A stretch of DNA of 64,000 nucleotides from NCBI GenBank assembly GCA_028686345.1, contig JAQUCE010000001.1, positions 39,626-103,625 on the forward strand. Direction: 5' to 3'. A model generated the notes under the pieces. It worked only from the letters and a program-made list of their open reading frames with translations, did not search any database and was not told the origin of the DNA. This DNA comes from Kiritimatiellia bacterium. Its GTDB lineage: Bacteria; Verrucomicrobiota; Kiritimatiellia; RFP12; UBA1067. Each line of letters starts with the position of its first letter. Within the stretch, counting starts at the first letter, position 1. The translations under genes were made by a program, and so were the position numbers. This document shows, one piece after another, positions 35,475-45,400 of the stretch.

Positions 35475-36123
35475 CCTGATTCTCCGTTTACGCAGCTCGC
35501 AAAAAACAATCAATTGTGCTTTCAGTATGTCCGCCGCTATGCGGTGGACACCTGTTTTTCACCTATATGGTTTTCACCTCAAAAAAACGCAGCGCGTTCG
35601 CGCCAGTCGTGCGACATACAAGCTTCACTCAAGTTGAAACTGTAGGGTTGGCTCTCTGAGCCAAACAAAGATCATGAAACCCCTTGACGCGCCTTTGGCG
35701 AACAAACGCCCGGCAGCCGCTAATTGCTTCATCCTCCTTCGCCAAGGCTACGGCGGACATGCTGGAAGCAACCCTACACCCCGGGACGCACTTTCATGAG
35801 CCTGCTGCAGTATGCCGCTCGCAGAGCGGCTACTACACCCCGGGACGCGCTTTTCACGAGCCTGTTGCAAAATGCCGCTCGTAGAGCGACATGGTTGACG
35901 ATGTTGTGCGACGATGTTGGTGGACGATTGGGGACATGCGTGAAATCGTCAACCAGCATCGTCGCCGCCATCGTTAGCCAAAGGCGCAGCCGGCCTCAGT
36001 AGCTCCGGTTTCCAACCGGACAGTCCGCTTGGAAATCGGAGCTACGTTGCTCCCGCACACACACACCAACTCTTTTGGTTGCCTGTCTGTGCGTAGCACG
36101 CAGACAGGCGGTGACTGGCTGCT
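35475..36123. repeat. Composite repeat region between the oxidoreductase and RluA-like genes
   Basis: 35528-35690 is a block of about 160 bp (GTCCGCCGCTATGCGGTGGA; TTTTCACCTC; GCGTGCGACATACAAGCTTC-like; TTGGCTCTCTGAGCCAAACA) repeated at 42139-42298. 35692-35715 is GCGCCTTTGGCGAACAAACG. 35765-35890 has two tandem units of CTACACCCCGGGACGC with GAGCCTG(C/T)TGCA. 35893-35985 is the ACGATGTTGGTGGACGATTG inverted pair. 35999-36045 is a double palindrome. 36081-36125 is the hairpin GCCTGTCTGTGCG/CGCAGACAGGC. No gene seen. Confidence 0.8.
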
Positions 36124-36831
36124 TTAGCGTTTAAAAAATGTCTCAAAATAAACCGGCATCTTGGCTTCAAAGGTCATCGGCTCATGTGTATAGGGATGCG
36201 TGATGGTCATTGAGGTTGAGTGCAGGGTGAGCCGCTTGATAAACTTGTCTTTGCTCCCGTACATTCTATCGCCCGCCACAGGGTAGCCTTTTTCCGCAAA
36301 GTGAACGCGGATCTGATTTTTTTTGCCGGTATGCAGATCAACCTCCAGCAGGGAGTAGCCTTTGGACTCTTTCACGACTCTGTATCCGGTCTTGGCGAAC
36401 TTGCCCTTTTCAGGGTCAGTGACCGAGTACATTCGGTGAATACTGTTTTCAGCCAGATAGGATGTGATGATCCCCTCTTTTTCGGGCAGTATCCCGTGCA
36501 CAATGGCATAGTATTTTTTGGTGAAATTTTTCCACTCCTCCATCAGGTAGGCTTTGGCCTCCTCGGTTTTGGCGAAGAGCAGTACCCCGGAGGTCTCGCG
36601 GTCCAGGCGGTGCACCACAAACACCTGGGCCGTTGATTTTGGGTTGCCTTTCCGCACATATAGATTTAAGAGGTGCAGCGCAGTGTTTTCTTTGACGGTC
36701 TCAGTGCGCACTGTCAAAAGCCCCTCTCTTTTGTCAACCACGATGAGATCGTGATCTTCATAGATAACAGGCAGCCCTTTGGGTTGAAATTTCTTAGGCG
36801 GAGCTTTAAAGTGCTTGACGATTTTTTTCAT
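36124..36831 (-). CDS. RluA/RluD-family pseudouridine synthase
   Basis: 235 residues. VIYEDHDLIVVDKREGLLTV, then FVVHRLDRETSGVLLFAKT with the catalytic Asp in HRLDxxTSG, and HTGKKNQIRVHFAEKGYPVAGDRMYG: the RluA signature. The protein isomerises uridines in rRNA or tRNA. There is no N-terminal S4 domain, so it belongs to the shorter RluA/TruC/RluE-like branch; the exact site is not predictable. No good Shine-Dalgarno precedes the ATG at 36831. The stop codon is at the edge of the hairpin repeat at 36081-36125. A single gene between repeat clusters. Confidence 0.9.
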   Translation of the reverse strand: MKKIVKHFKAPPKKFQPKGLPVIYEDHDLIVVDKREGLLTVRTETVKENTALHLLNLYVRKGNPKSTAQVFVVHRLDRETSGVLLFAKTEEAKAYLMEEWKNFTKKYYAIVHGILPEKEGIITSYLAENSIHRMYSVTDPEKGKFAKTGYRVVKESKGYSLLEVDLHTGKKNQIRVHFAEKGYPVAGDRMYGSKDKFIKRLTLHSTSMTITHPYTHEPMTFEAKMPVYFETFFKR

Positions 36832-36984
36832 GAGAGTATTATAACTCTTTAGCCGAATGGTTTCACAGCACTAAAACTGAATGTTGTTCGCGATTCACTG
36901 GTTAAAAAAATATTCAAACATGGGCTGATATGCGATAATCGTATGAATATTAACGCAGTATTAGACAAACAAGGATTGAATCAT

Positions 36985-38214
36985 ATGCAGAAATTATTGC
37001 ACCCATTGAGTATTGTTTATTTTTGTGTATCAGCTCTGGTGTTTTTTACCGAATCCACGATTGCTCAAACTATAGGGCATACGAAGATAATTGAAATTCC
37101 AGAGCTTAGCAGGCCAGGATATCTGGAGCCGTATCTTGATCCGGTTTTCGGCTCCAAGGTAACGCGTATCACTGGAGATCCCGGTACGCCAATTTTGAAT
37201 ACAGAGGGGACATGGTATGAGGTTGCTAGACACTCCTACTCAAAGGAATCGGCGTGGAATTGCGATCAGACACTGCTTCTTCTAGCAAAGCATCACGGAT
37301 TTCCCTCAAAAATGTTTCTGGACGGGAGCACATTTAAGCCGCTCTTTGGACGCAATAGCATACCAGGTACTGATATGCGCTGGCATCCTGTGATAGCCTC
37401 CGTAATGGTGTATGTTATGGATAATGTGATTGGATTCTGGGATGTGCGCAGAGAGAGTACGAAGATTATTATGGAGTTTGAGGGCTACTCTAAGTTCAGC
37501 ATCGGTCCATGGGAGGGGAATCTCTCGCTTGATGGCAGGTATATTGCGATTGAGGGCTGGAAAGACCAGGATCATGTTGCCTTTGTCTATGATATAAAAA
37601 ACAGGAAGAAGTATCCTGATTTGATTCTAAATAATGTGACTGTTGACTGGGTGTCAGTCTCTGCCTCGGGACGTTTTTTAGTTCTTAACGGAAAGATTGA
37701 AGGCGAGGGAGGGGATCAGACACAGGTCTATGATCTTGAAGGAAAAAAGGTTGGTGGGCTTTGGGCAGAATATGGTCGTCCGAGTCATTATGACCTGACG
37801 GCTGATCTTAATGGTGATGATGTGGCTGTTGGGGTCTCAAAATCAAAACCTGATGACGGGCGGGTGATTAAGCGCCGTTTGAGTGATGGCAAGGTAACTG
37901 TTTTGACTTCGGGCGGGTATGCTTCACATACGTCAACCAGGAGCGTAAAGCGTCCGGGATGGGCCTATGTGACCTACCAATACAGAGGTGATGCGTGGCC
38001 ACCTTATCGTGATGAGGTGGTTGCGGTTAAGCTGGATGGCAGCATGACTGTTGAGCGCATTGCACATATGCACACCAAGAGCGTTGATTATATGACAGAA
38101 GCGCATGCGGTGCCATCTCCAGATGGGAAAATGGTTTTGTGGGCAGGTGCCTGGGACTCTGAAAATGGTCGCCCTCTGGGCGCATATGTTGCCGAGTATA
38201 AAGTGACCAATTAA
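36985..38214 (+). CDS. Secreted beta-propeller protein of unknown function
   Basis: 409 residues from the ATG at 36985 (CAAGGATTGAATC upstream, then LLHPLSIVYFCVSALVFFTE as signal peptide). An upstream in-frame ATG at 36943 would add 14 residues before the signal and lacks a ribosome site. The mature protein shows repeated blade-like strands (GSKVTRITG, GFWDVRRESTKIIM, VYDIKNRKKYPD, QVYDLEGKKVGG, KRRLSDGKVTVLT) and conserved His/Asp near the end (HMHTKSVDYMTEAHAVPSPD). The pattern resembles WD40-like or oligogalacturonate-lyase-type propellers, but I cannot identify catalytic residues. Probably periplasmic. Confidence 0.6.
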   Translation: MQKLLHPLSIVYFCVSALVFFTESTIAQTIGHTKIIEIPELSRPGYLEPYLDPVFGSKVTRITGDPGTPILNTEGTWYEVARHSYSKESAWNCDQTLLLLAKHHGFPSKMFLDGSTFKPLFGRNSIPGTDMRWHPVIASVMVYVMDNVIGFWDVRRESTKIIMEFEGYSKFSIGPWEGNLSLDGRYIAIEGWKDQDHVAFVYDIKNRKKYPDLILNNVTVDWVSVSASGRFLVLNGKIEGEGGDQTQVYDLEGKKVGGLWAEYGRPSHYDLTADLNGDDVAVGVSKSKPDDGRVIKRRLSDGKVTVLTSGGYASHTSTRSVKRPGWAYVTYQYRGDAWPPYRDEVVAVKLDGSMTVERIAHMHTKSVDYMTEAHAVPSPDGKMVLWAGAWDSENGRPLGAYVAEYKVTN

Positions 38215-38432
38215 CCTAAAGCAGCTAGTCGCCGCCTGCGTGCTACGCACAGGCAGGCAATCAAACGATTTGTTAAAGCAGTTTTTAATCGTAATCCGCT
38301 ATCGTCGCACATCGTCGTTAACCGATGCCGCTCAATGAGCTGCCAGCAAAGGGATAGTCAAAATAGACCAGGTTCGAGACAAGGTTTGAGATATGGGCGG
38401 GTCCCCGATATTCATGTTTGTCTTGCCCTTTG
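38215..38432. repeat. Dispersed repeats between the propeller and PHP genes
   Basis: 38217-38263: AAAGCAGCTAGTCGCCGCCTG then the hairpin GCGTGCTACGCACAGGCAGGC, an inverted copy of 36081-36125. 38291-38345: CCGCTATCGTCGCACATCGTC, GTTAACCGATGCCGCTCAAT, a member of the CGATGTCGCTC family. Confidence 0.7.
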
Positions 38433-39779
38433 TTATGCATATGGCTGGGTCCAGGCCACTTCCACAATCGGGTGAAAATTGCTTTTGTAGCGACTGGGCA
38501 CGCTGGACTCGATCTTGGCGCGCACATACAGGTCATCCGGTGCCATGCGGTAGGCGGCTTCGCTGCCTTCGACGCGCTTGACGGTCTTGCCGATCTCGTT
38601 GGAGTAGACCGGGATAGTGCGATCACCGCGCCCTTTGACTGCCGGGCAATGCACTGTGCGTACGCTCTGGTCAAACCCGCGTTTGGTTGTGATGAAACTG
38701 ATTCGGTATTTGACCTCCGGCGCGGCTTTGACCCGCACGCTCAGGGTGCGTGAGGAGCGCTTGAAAGCGACATCCTCCAGCGTAACCCCGGTGGTGGCGT
38801 AGAAATCGCCGGCAAGCATCGCGGATATGAGGCTCTCAGGTGTCAGCCCTGTGCAACGCACCATCACCCAGGCATCTGCCAAACGTTGGTTAGCCGTGCG
38901 GTTGATATAATTGTGGGTGTCGTCCGTACCTATGCCGAACAGCAGCGGGGCCCCGTGCAGGCTGCGAAAGGCGTTGATCGTATCCCAGAACGAATCTGTG
39001 CTCACGTTCGCCGCCTCCGGGTGAGGCTCAAAGGCCGAACCGCCGTTGCAAACCTCGAAGAAACGCACCTCCGGGTTATCGATCAGGTTTTGCGGCAGGA
39101 TGTCCCAGTAGATCCACTGTGGATGGTTGAGTGTCAGCAGCGACGGACGCCGCATCTTGGCCGACATGGCCTGCACCTCCTCGGCGTCTTTGCGGATGAT
39201 GTTGCTCGCGTCCATACCTTCTTCGGTAACCAGCTTGTTCAACGGGCCGCCTTTGACAAAAGGGATGACATCCGGTAGATTCACATAGTTCATGTGTACC
39301 TGCACGTTGTGCGGGGGTATGTGCTGTGTGATCTCCACACCCGGTAGCAGCAGAAACTTCCCGCTCTCGTTGAAACGCCGCGCCATCTCCTTGTAGGTCT
39401 TCAATCGCACCAGAGCCCGGCCATCTTCCTGCCTGGTCTCTACCTCGCCGCCGAATTCCTTGCGATACTCTTCGAAAATCTCTTTGCCAACCGGCGGAGG
39501 CCACCCCTTGAGCTTGTCCCCAACAGGTCTCCAGCAGCCCGGATCATCCGCGAACACATTATGGTCGCTGAGGCAGATAAAGTCATAGCCAAGGTTTTTG
39601 TAGATGCTGATGGCCTGTTCGGGGAAGGCCTTGCCATCAGACCAGTAGGTGTGCATGTGCAGGTTGCCACGATACCAGCCCGCGGCAGCGGCTGGCCTCT
39701 GTGTGCGACATCCGGCCAGCATCCCCATGCCACTGTAACCAATTGCTCGTAACAAATCCCTGCGTGTCAAATGCGCCAT
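38433..39779 (-). CDS. Tat-exported lipoprotein with PHP metallo-hydrolase domain
   Basis: 448 residues from the ATG at 39779 (CAGGGAGATATT upstream). The N-terminus LTRRDLLRAIGYSG is a twin-arginine signal, and MLAGC is a lipobox, so the protein is probably a Tat-exported lipoprotein. The PHP domain starts with GNLHMHTYWSDGKAFPEQAI (metal-binding His-x-His ... Asp), continues FICLSDHNVF and LLLPGVEIT, and HPQWIY and GIGTDDTHNYI supply further ligands. PHP enzymes are Mn/Fe/Zn phosphoesterases or related hydrolases. Neighbouring Gfo/Idh and secreted propellers suggest sugar-polymer metabolism outside the cytoplasm. Confidence 0.85.
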   Translation of the reverse strand: MAHLTRRDLLRAIGYSGMGMLAGCRTQRPAAAAGWYRGNLHMHTYWSDGKAFPEQAISIYKNLGYDFICLSDHNVFADDPGCWRPVGDKLKGWPPPVGKEIFEEYRKEFGGEVETRQEDGRALVRLKTYKEMARRFNESGKFLLLPGVEITQHIPPHNVQVHMNYVNLPDVIPFVKGGPLNKLVTEEGMDASNIIRKDAEEVQAMSAKMRRPSLLTLNHPQWIYWDILPQNLIDNPEVRFFEVCNGGSAFEPHPEAANVSTDSFWDTINAFRSLHGAPLLFGIGTDDTHNYINRTANQRLADAWVMVRCTGLTPESLISAMLAGDFYATTGVTLEDVAFKRSSRTLSVRVKAAPEVKYRISFITTKRGFDQSVRTVHCPAVKGRGDRTIPVYSNEIGKTVKRVEGSEAAYRMAPDDLYVRAKIESSVPSRYKSNFHPIVEVAWTQPYA

Positions 39780-39861
39780 AATATCTCCCTGTTTCTTGTA
39801 CTCTAGAAAAACAATTGACTGTTCTCTCAAAAAGTTGTCTGTCGGACCTTATTGCAGTTTG

Positions 39862-40137
39862 ATTCGCAACCATCCACCGCATAGCGGCGGATATACTTCG
39901 CAACCATCCACCGCATAGCGGCGGATATACTTCGCGATCATCCACCGCATAGCGGCGGATATACTTCGCGATCATCCACCGCATAGCGGCGGACATAATT
40001 CGCAATCATCCACCGCATAGCGGCGGATATACTTCGCGATCATCCACCGCATAGCGGCGGACATACTTCGCAATTATCCACCGCATAGCGGCGGATATAC
40101 TTCGCGATCATCCACCGCATAGCGGCGGATATACTGT
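39862..40137. repeat. 34-bp palindromic tandem array, eight copies
   Basis: ATCCACCGCATAGCGGCGGA starts at 39872, 39906, 39940, 39974, 40008, 40042, 40076 and 40110, exactly 34 bp apart, joined by TATACTTCGC(G/A)A(T/C)C. Each unit contains the hairpin CCGC-ATA-GCGG. Units differ at one to three positions. The same palindrome follows in inverted orientation at 40150-40170. It lies upstream of the PHP gene and could affect its transcription. Confidence 0.95.
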
Positions 40138-40452
40138 GTTGCTTTCAGTATGTCCGCCGCTATGCGGTGGACGGAAGTTTTTCGCCTCTAAGATCTTTCA
40201 CCTCAAAACCAACGTAGCGCGTTCATTCCACTCCGACGAAGTTTGCGACAAAGTTTGCGACAAAGTTTACGCTTGCGCCGGGAGGTCCTTCGGACGGCGC
40301 GGTGGAGGCGGTACCCTACCGTTGCGGCTGACGATGCTGTGCGACGATGTTGGTGGACGATTGGGATGCGTGAAATCGTCCGCCAACATCGTCGCCGCAG
40401 TTATCGTAAACCGATCTCCAAAACCCAAAATCAAAAATCAAAAATCAAAAAT
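40138..40452. repeat. Dispersed repeat block beside the 34-bp array
   Basis: 40149-40240: GTCCGCCGCTATGCGGTGGA, TTTTTCGCCTC, AACGTAGCGCGTTCATTCCA, a diverged part of the 160-bp module. AAGTTTGCGACAAAGTTTGC direct repeats at 40239-40268. 40330-40411: ACGATGCTGTGCGACGATGT, TGGTGGACGATTG, and its inverted partner GTCCGCCAACATCGTCGCCG. 40424-40456 has CAAAAATCAAAAATCAAAAA-type runs next to the oxidoreductase stop. Confidence 0.7.
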
Positions 40453-41835
40453 CTAAATGTCCAGCCGCCACGGACCGCGCATGTGCGGTGCGAGCAGCTT
40501 GTCCGCCTCTGGGTCACCCTCGAAACGTGTCTTCGATGCCTGCCATTTGAGCGAGGTGCGTTCCAGCCGCATCCCGATATGTGCCAGCACCGCGGGTGTC
40601 AAAGAGGAGAACCCGGCGGCTACCGGCGAGATCGGTACGCCGCCACTGTAGATGTTTTCTATAAAGTTTTTCTCCTGCTGTCCGCTGCGTATTAGCTGGA
40701 TCTCGTCATCCTTGATCTTCTCGCGCACCAGCTCAGCCGGGTTGGTCTCAAGCTTGCCGTTGGTAACATAGATTTTCTTGTTGTTTTCGCCATAAAAGTG
40801 GCAGCCGTAAGGGTATTCGGTGGAGACAAAGACGCGCACACCGTCGTTGTAGACGATCTCAAAGGAGAAGGGCTCCGCAATGGTGTTGTAGAGATCGGTC
40901 GGGGGCGGCAGGCGGCCCTTGATGTTCTCAAGCGCGACCGGCTCTTCGCCGTCTTTGTTCAAGGCCCACTGCATGATGTCGAGCTGATGGGCCGCAAAGT
41001 CCGTGAGCATGCCGCACGAATACTCCAGGTTATAGCGCCACTGCATTGGATGATGGATTTTCGGCGTGAAGCTGCGCTCCGGGGCCGGCCCGAGCCACAG
41101 GTCGAAATCCACGTAGGCGGGCGGTTTGGCGAGCGGTCTCTCGCTCAACTGTTCCGGTGTCTTGCCAAAGGTGCTGTGTCCCTTATTCAGCCCCACCTCG
41201 ATGCGTTGCACCTTGCCGATCCGGTTGTTGCGCACCATCTCGCAGGCCATGCGAAAATAGTCGTTTGAACGTGACTGGGCGCCAGTCTGGAAGGTGATGC
41301 CGCTGCGCTGCACGGCCCGCACCATGGCACGCCCCTCAAGCAGCGTCAGGTAGAGCGGTTTCTGGCCATAGATGTGCTTGCCCTTCTTGGCTGCCCAGAT
41401 GGTGTGCAGTGCGTGCCAGTGGTCGGGCGTGCTGATGCAGACCGCGTCGAGTGAGGGATCGTCAAGCATCTCGCGGAAATCGTTGAACACCTTGCAGCCG
41501 TCATAGCCCGGCTTTTCGTTTTTTGCGGCATAAAACTCGTTGACCTTGCGACGGCCCGGCTCGCGCCCGCCCATACGCTCGGCTCTGTAACCGTACAGCG
41601 GCCCTTCAGAGACTGGATCGCAGATTGATATCACCTGCACGCTGTCATTGTGCAGAAAGTTGCCGATATTATCCTGCGCCATTGTGCCATACCCTAGCAT
41701 GCCGACATTGATGCGCTCCGAAGGCAGCGGGCGGCGGGATTTACAGGCACTGACGCACCCTGAAGGCACTAACATTGGCATTGCCAGCAACGTGCCGGCC
41801 CCGGAGATAAAACGGCGGCGTGAGATCTTTGTCAT
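40453..41835 (-). CDS. Tat-exported Gfo/Idh/MocA-family oxidoreductase
   Basis: 460 residues. Twin-arginine signal SRRRFISGAGTLLAMPMLVP, with further Cys (PSGC) that could act as a lipobox. Then an NAD(P) fold (INVGMLGYGTMAQDNIGNFL), and ISTPDHWHALHTIWAAKKGK followed by GQKPLYLTLLEGRAMV, where the usual catalytic 'EKP' is QKP (Lys kept, Glu replaced by Gln). The C-terminal domain includes CGMLTDFAAHQLDIMQWAL. Tat-secreted members, which carry NAD(P) into the periplasm, are frequent in PVC and Bacteroidetes polysaccharide loci. AGAGGAGCAGT precedes the ATG. Substrate unknown. Confidence 0.9.
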   Translation of the reverse strand: MTKISRRRFISGAGTLLAMPMLVPSGCVSACKSRRPLPSERINVGMLGYGTMAQDNIGNFLHNDSVQVISICDPVSEGPLYGYRAERMGGREPGRRKVNEFYAAKNEKPGYDGCKVFNDFREMLDDPSLDAVCISTPDHWHALHTIWAAKKGKHIYGQKPLYLTLLEGRAMVRAVQRSGITFQTGAQSRSNDYFRMACEMVRNNRIGKVQRIEVGLNKGHSTFGKTPEQLSERPLAKPPAYVDFDLWLGPAPERSFTPKIHHPMQWRYNLEYSCGMLTDFAAHQLDIMQWALNKDGEEPVALENIKGRLPPPTDLYNTIAEPFSFEIVYNDGVRVFVSTEYPYGCHFYGENNKKIYVTNGKLETNPAELVREKIKDDEIQLIRSGQQEKNFIENIYSGGVPISPVAAGFSSLTPAVLAHIGMRLERTSLKWQASKTRFEGDPEADKLLAPHMRGPWRLDI

Positions 41836-42334
41836 ACTGCTCCTCTAGTTGCTATTCTTGCAACTCCTGCCGAAAAAAACAAGAAGTTCAGATAGCCATC
41901 TTCATAAGTTGTTGAGTGAAAATGTTTTCTGCAAACAAGATGCTTGCACTACCCCATTATCACTTTTTACATTAACACCTTACTAGCCGGCTTTGGAGCA
42001 GGCTAAAGCCTGTACAACAAACTTTAAAATCCTGACTTCCGGTTAGCAAGGAGTTTTATTATGCGGGGGGGCGCGAAGAAAGTCAACCTGCAATCATGCT
42101 TTCTTGAACTGTTGGATGAAGATATTGCGGTTTATGTGTCCGCCGCTATGCGGTGGATGCCCATTTTTCACCTCTAAGGGTTTTCACCTCAAAAACAACG
42201 CAGCGCGTTTGCATCAGCCGTGCGACATGCAAGCTTCACGAAAAGTGAGATGTGTAGGATTGGCTCTCTGAGCCAAACAAAGATAATGAAACCCCCTTTG
42301 ACCTTACCGTGATAAAGAATAGTTTCTCTCTCGC
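41836..42334. repeat. Repeat-filled gap upstream of ileS
   Basis: 41931-41972 (GCAAACAAGATGCTTGCACT, ACCCCATTATCACTTTTTAC) is an inverted copy of the 'GTGATAATGGAGTAGTGCAA' family. 41985-42030 holds AGCCGGCTTTGGAGCAGGCTA and AGCCTGTACAACAAAC, related to the 77-bp family. 42139-42298 is a full copy of the 160-bp module also at 35528. Between them, 42061-42177 has a short ATG frame (RGGAKKVNLQSCFLELLDED) after AAGGAGTTTTATT, possibly a scrap of an Rpn-like gene. Confidence 0.7.
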
Positions 42335-42364
42335 TTGCGTAACAGTCTCTTTTTTTTGTATAAT
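42335..42364 (+). promoter_or_regulatory. Candidate sigma70 promoter of ileS
   Basis: TTGCGT (42335-42340), an 18-bp T-rich spacer and a perfect TATAAT (42359-42364) lie 47 bp before the ileS ATG. The leader is too short for a T-box. Confidence 0.55.
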
Positions 42365-42411
42365 GAATAATTCAATTTAGATAAATCGCGCTTAAAAGAG
42401 AGATCGTTACT

Positions 42412-45400
42412 ATGTATCAGCCAGTTTCAAATAAAACCAATTTTCCCGCCATGGAATTAGATGTTCTGAATTTCTGGGAGAAGAGTGACACTTTTAAGAA
42501 AAGCCTGGAGCGCAATGCGGATGCTAAACCGTATGTTTTCTACGATGGCCCTCCCTTCGCCACCGGCCTGCCGCACTATGGCCATTTGCTGGCCGGCACG
42601 ATCAAGGATATTGTTCCGCGCTTCGAAACCATGCGCGGACACCACGTTGAACGCCGCTTCGGCTGGGACTGCCATGGCCTGCCAATTGAAGCGCTGGCCC
42701 AGGAGGCGCTGGGCATCAGCGGCGCCTATGAGATCAATGAGCTGGGAATCGATAAATTTAACGAGCAGTGCCGCTCAATGGTGCTGACCTATGTCGCTGA
42801 ATGGCGCAAAACCGTTACCCGCATGGGACGCTGGGTGGATTTTGATAACGACTATAAAACCATGGATGCTGACTACATGGAGAGCATCTGGTGGGTCTTC
42901 AAACAGCTCTGGAACCAGGGGCGCGTCTATAAATCCTATCGGATCATGCCCTACAGCTGGATGCTTAGCACGCCCCTGAGTAATTTTGAGGCAGGCAATA
43001 ACTATAAGGATGTGCAGGACCCCGCGATCACAGTCGGGGCTAAGGTGCTGAGCGGTGCTGACCCGGCCTGGGGCGAGACCTCGCTCCTGATCTGGACCAC
43101 TACGCCCTGGACCCTGCCCGGCAACCTGGGGATTTGCGTTGGCCCGGAGATCGACTATGTGGTGGCCCGCGACCTGGAGGAGGGCCGCTGCTATGTGATC
43201 GCCGCTGACCGGCTGGAGGTCTATTATAAGGATGGCGCGGGCTGCGAGGTCGTGGCGCGTCTCAAAGGCGTTGACCTGAAGGGGTGGCGCTATGAGCCGA
43301 TCTTCCCGCATTTTGCTGACCATGCAAAAGACGGCGCGTTTCAGGTTCTGAATGACGCATTTGTCACTACCGAAGATGGCACAGGCCTGGTGCATATGGC
43401 CCCCGCTTATGGCGAGGATGATTTCAGGGTCTGCCGCGAGAGCGGGCTGGAGCTGATTATTGACCCGCTCGACTCCTCCTGTAACTTCACTGCTCAGCTG
43501 CCGGAGTATGCCGGGCGCTTCTGCAAGGATTGCGATAAGGATCTGATCCGCGCGCTGAAGGATGAGAAGAAGCTGATCCATCAATCGACGATTGTGCATA
43601 GTTATCCCTTCTGCGACCGCACTGACACGCCGTTGATCTACCGCGCCATTGAGGCCTGGTATGTGAAGGTGGAGGACCTGCGCGACCGCTTGGTGACGAA
43701 CAACGCGAGCGTACACTGGATGCCGGAGTATGTGGGCGAAAAGCGCTTTGGCAACTGGCTCAAGGATGCGCGCGACTGGAATATCAGCCGCAACCGCTTC
43801 TGGGGCTCCTGTATTCCGATCTGGGTCAACCCGGATGACCCATCTGATATGATCTGTGTTGGTTCCATCGAGGAGCTGGAGCAGCTTTCAGGTGTGCGCG
43901 CCACGGATTTACATAAACACTTTATGGATAAGATTGTGATCCAGCGCGATAACAAGCACTACTACCGCACTCCGGAGGTGCTGGACTGCTGGTTTGAGTC
44001 AGGTGCCATGCCCTATGCCCAGCAACACTACCCCTTCAAGCGCGCGGGCGATGAAGCGAGTTTCTTCCCCGCTGATTTTATTGCCGAGGGGCTTGATCAG
44101 ACCCGCGGCTGGTTCTACACCCTGATGATTCTGGGAACCTGTCTCTTTGACAAGTCGCCCTTTAAAAACGTGGTTGTCAACGGCATGGTTCTGGCGGAGG
44201 ATGGCAAGAAGATGTCCAAACGCCTCAAGAACTACCCTGATCCCATGCATATTCTGGATGAGTACGGTGCAGATGCCCTGCGCCTGTATATGATCTACTC
44301 GCCCGTGGTGCGCGCGGAAAATCTGCGTTTCTCGGAGAGCGGGGTCAAGCAGATTCTGCGCGAGCTCCTGATTCCGTGGTGGAATGCCTACAGCTTCTTT
44401 GTGACCTATGCCAATGTGGACGGCTTTGAAGAGAGCACTCTCTCGCGCCCCTCGGGAGATAATGTGCTGGACCGCTGGATTGTCAGCTCGCTGGAGACTC
44501 TGATTGCCGAGGTCACCGATGCCATGGATCTCTATGATTTGCAGCGTTCAGTGCGCCCCTTTGTCAATTTTGTCGAGGATCTGACCAACTGGTATATCCG
44601 CCGCAGTCGCCGCCGCTTCTGGAAATCGCAGAATGACGACGACAAAATGCACGCCTACCGCACCCTGCGCTATGTGCTGGTGCAGCTGAGCAAGGTGGCC
44701 GCGCCTTTCACCCCCTTTATCAGCGAGAGCATCTACCGCAATCTCAAGGGCGACGGGGTGCCGGAATCAGTGCATCTCTGTGATTTTCCGCTGCCCAACA
44801 GCGCGGCGCGCGATGAAAAGCTGGAGCGCAGTATGGAGCTGGTGCAGAGCGTTGTGCGCTTGGGGCGTCAGCTGCGGCTGGAGAACGACCTCAAGGTGCG
44901 TCAGCCGCTTGCGGCCATGCATGTGGTCTCCGCCAATCCGGAGATCAAAGCGCTGCTGGATGGCTACGAGGATCTGATCACAGATGAACTCAACATCAAG
45001 CAGGTGGTTTATGGCAGCGATGAGACCGCTATGGCCGAGGTTTCGGTTAAGGCCGATTTCCGCGCCTTGGGGCCGCGTTTTGGCAAAGGGATGAAGCAGG
45101 TGGCCGCCGCGATTGCCGCGCTCGCCTCGCAGGATGCCGCCATGCTGGCTGCCGGTAATTCGATAACCTTCATGGCAGGTGATCAAAGCGTTGAGCTGGC
45201 GCCGCACGAGGTGGTGGTGCAGCGCTCGCCCAAGGCCGGCATGGTGGTCGCCTCCTACGGGGATGTGTTGGTGGGGATTGAGACTGCCCTGACACCCGCG
45301 CTGGTGGAAGAGGGGTTGGCGCGCGAGTTTATCAGTCGGGTGCAGGCTCTGCGTAAAGACGCCGGGTTTGAGGTGACGCAGCGGATCGCGCTGACAATTC

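Noticed and set aside
36985-38214. Confident call as oligogalacturonate lyase
   Set aside because: The propeller pattern and a His-x-His are suggestive, but the catalytic and metal residues could not be placed.
39862-40137. CRISPR array
   Set aside because: The 34-bp units are contiguous and nearly identical, with no unique spacers and no cas genes nearby; it is a tandem palindromic repeat.
42364-42411. T-box leader for ileS
   Set aside because: The leader after the predicted promoter is only about 47 bases, with no T-box sequence or terminator hairpin.
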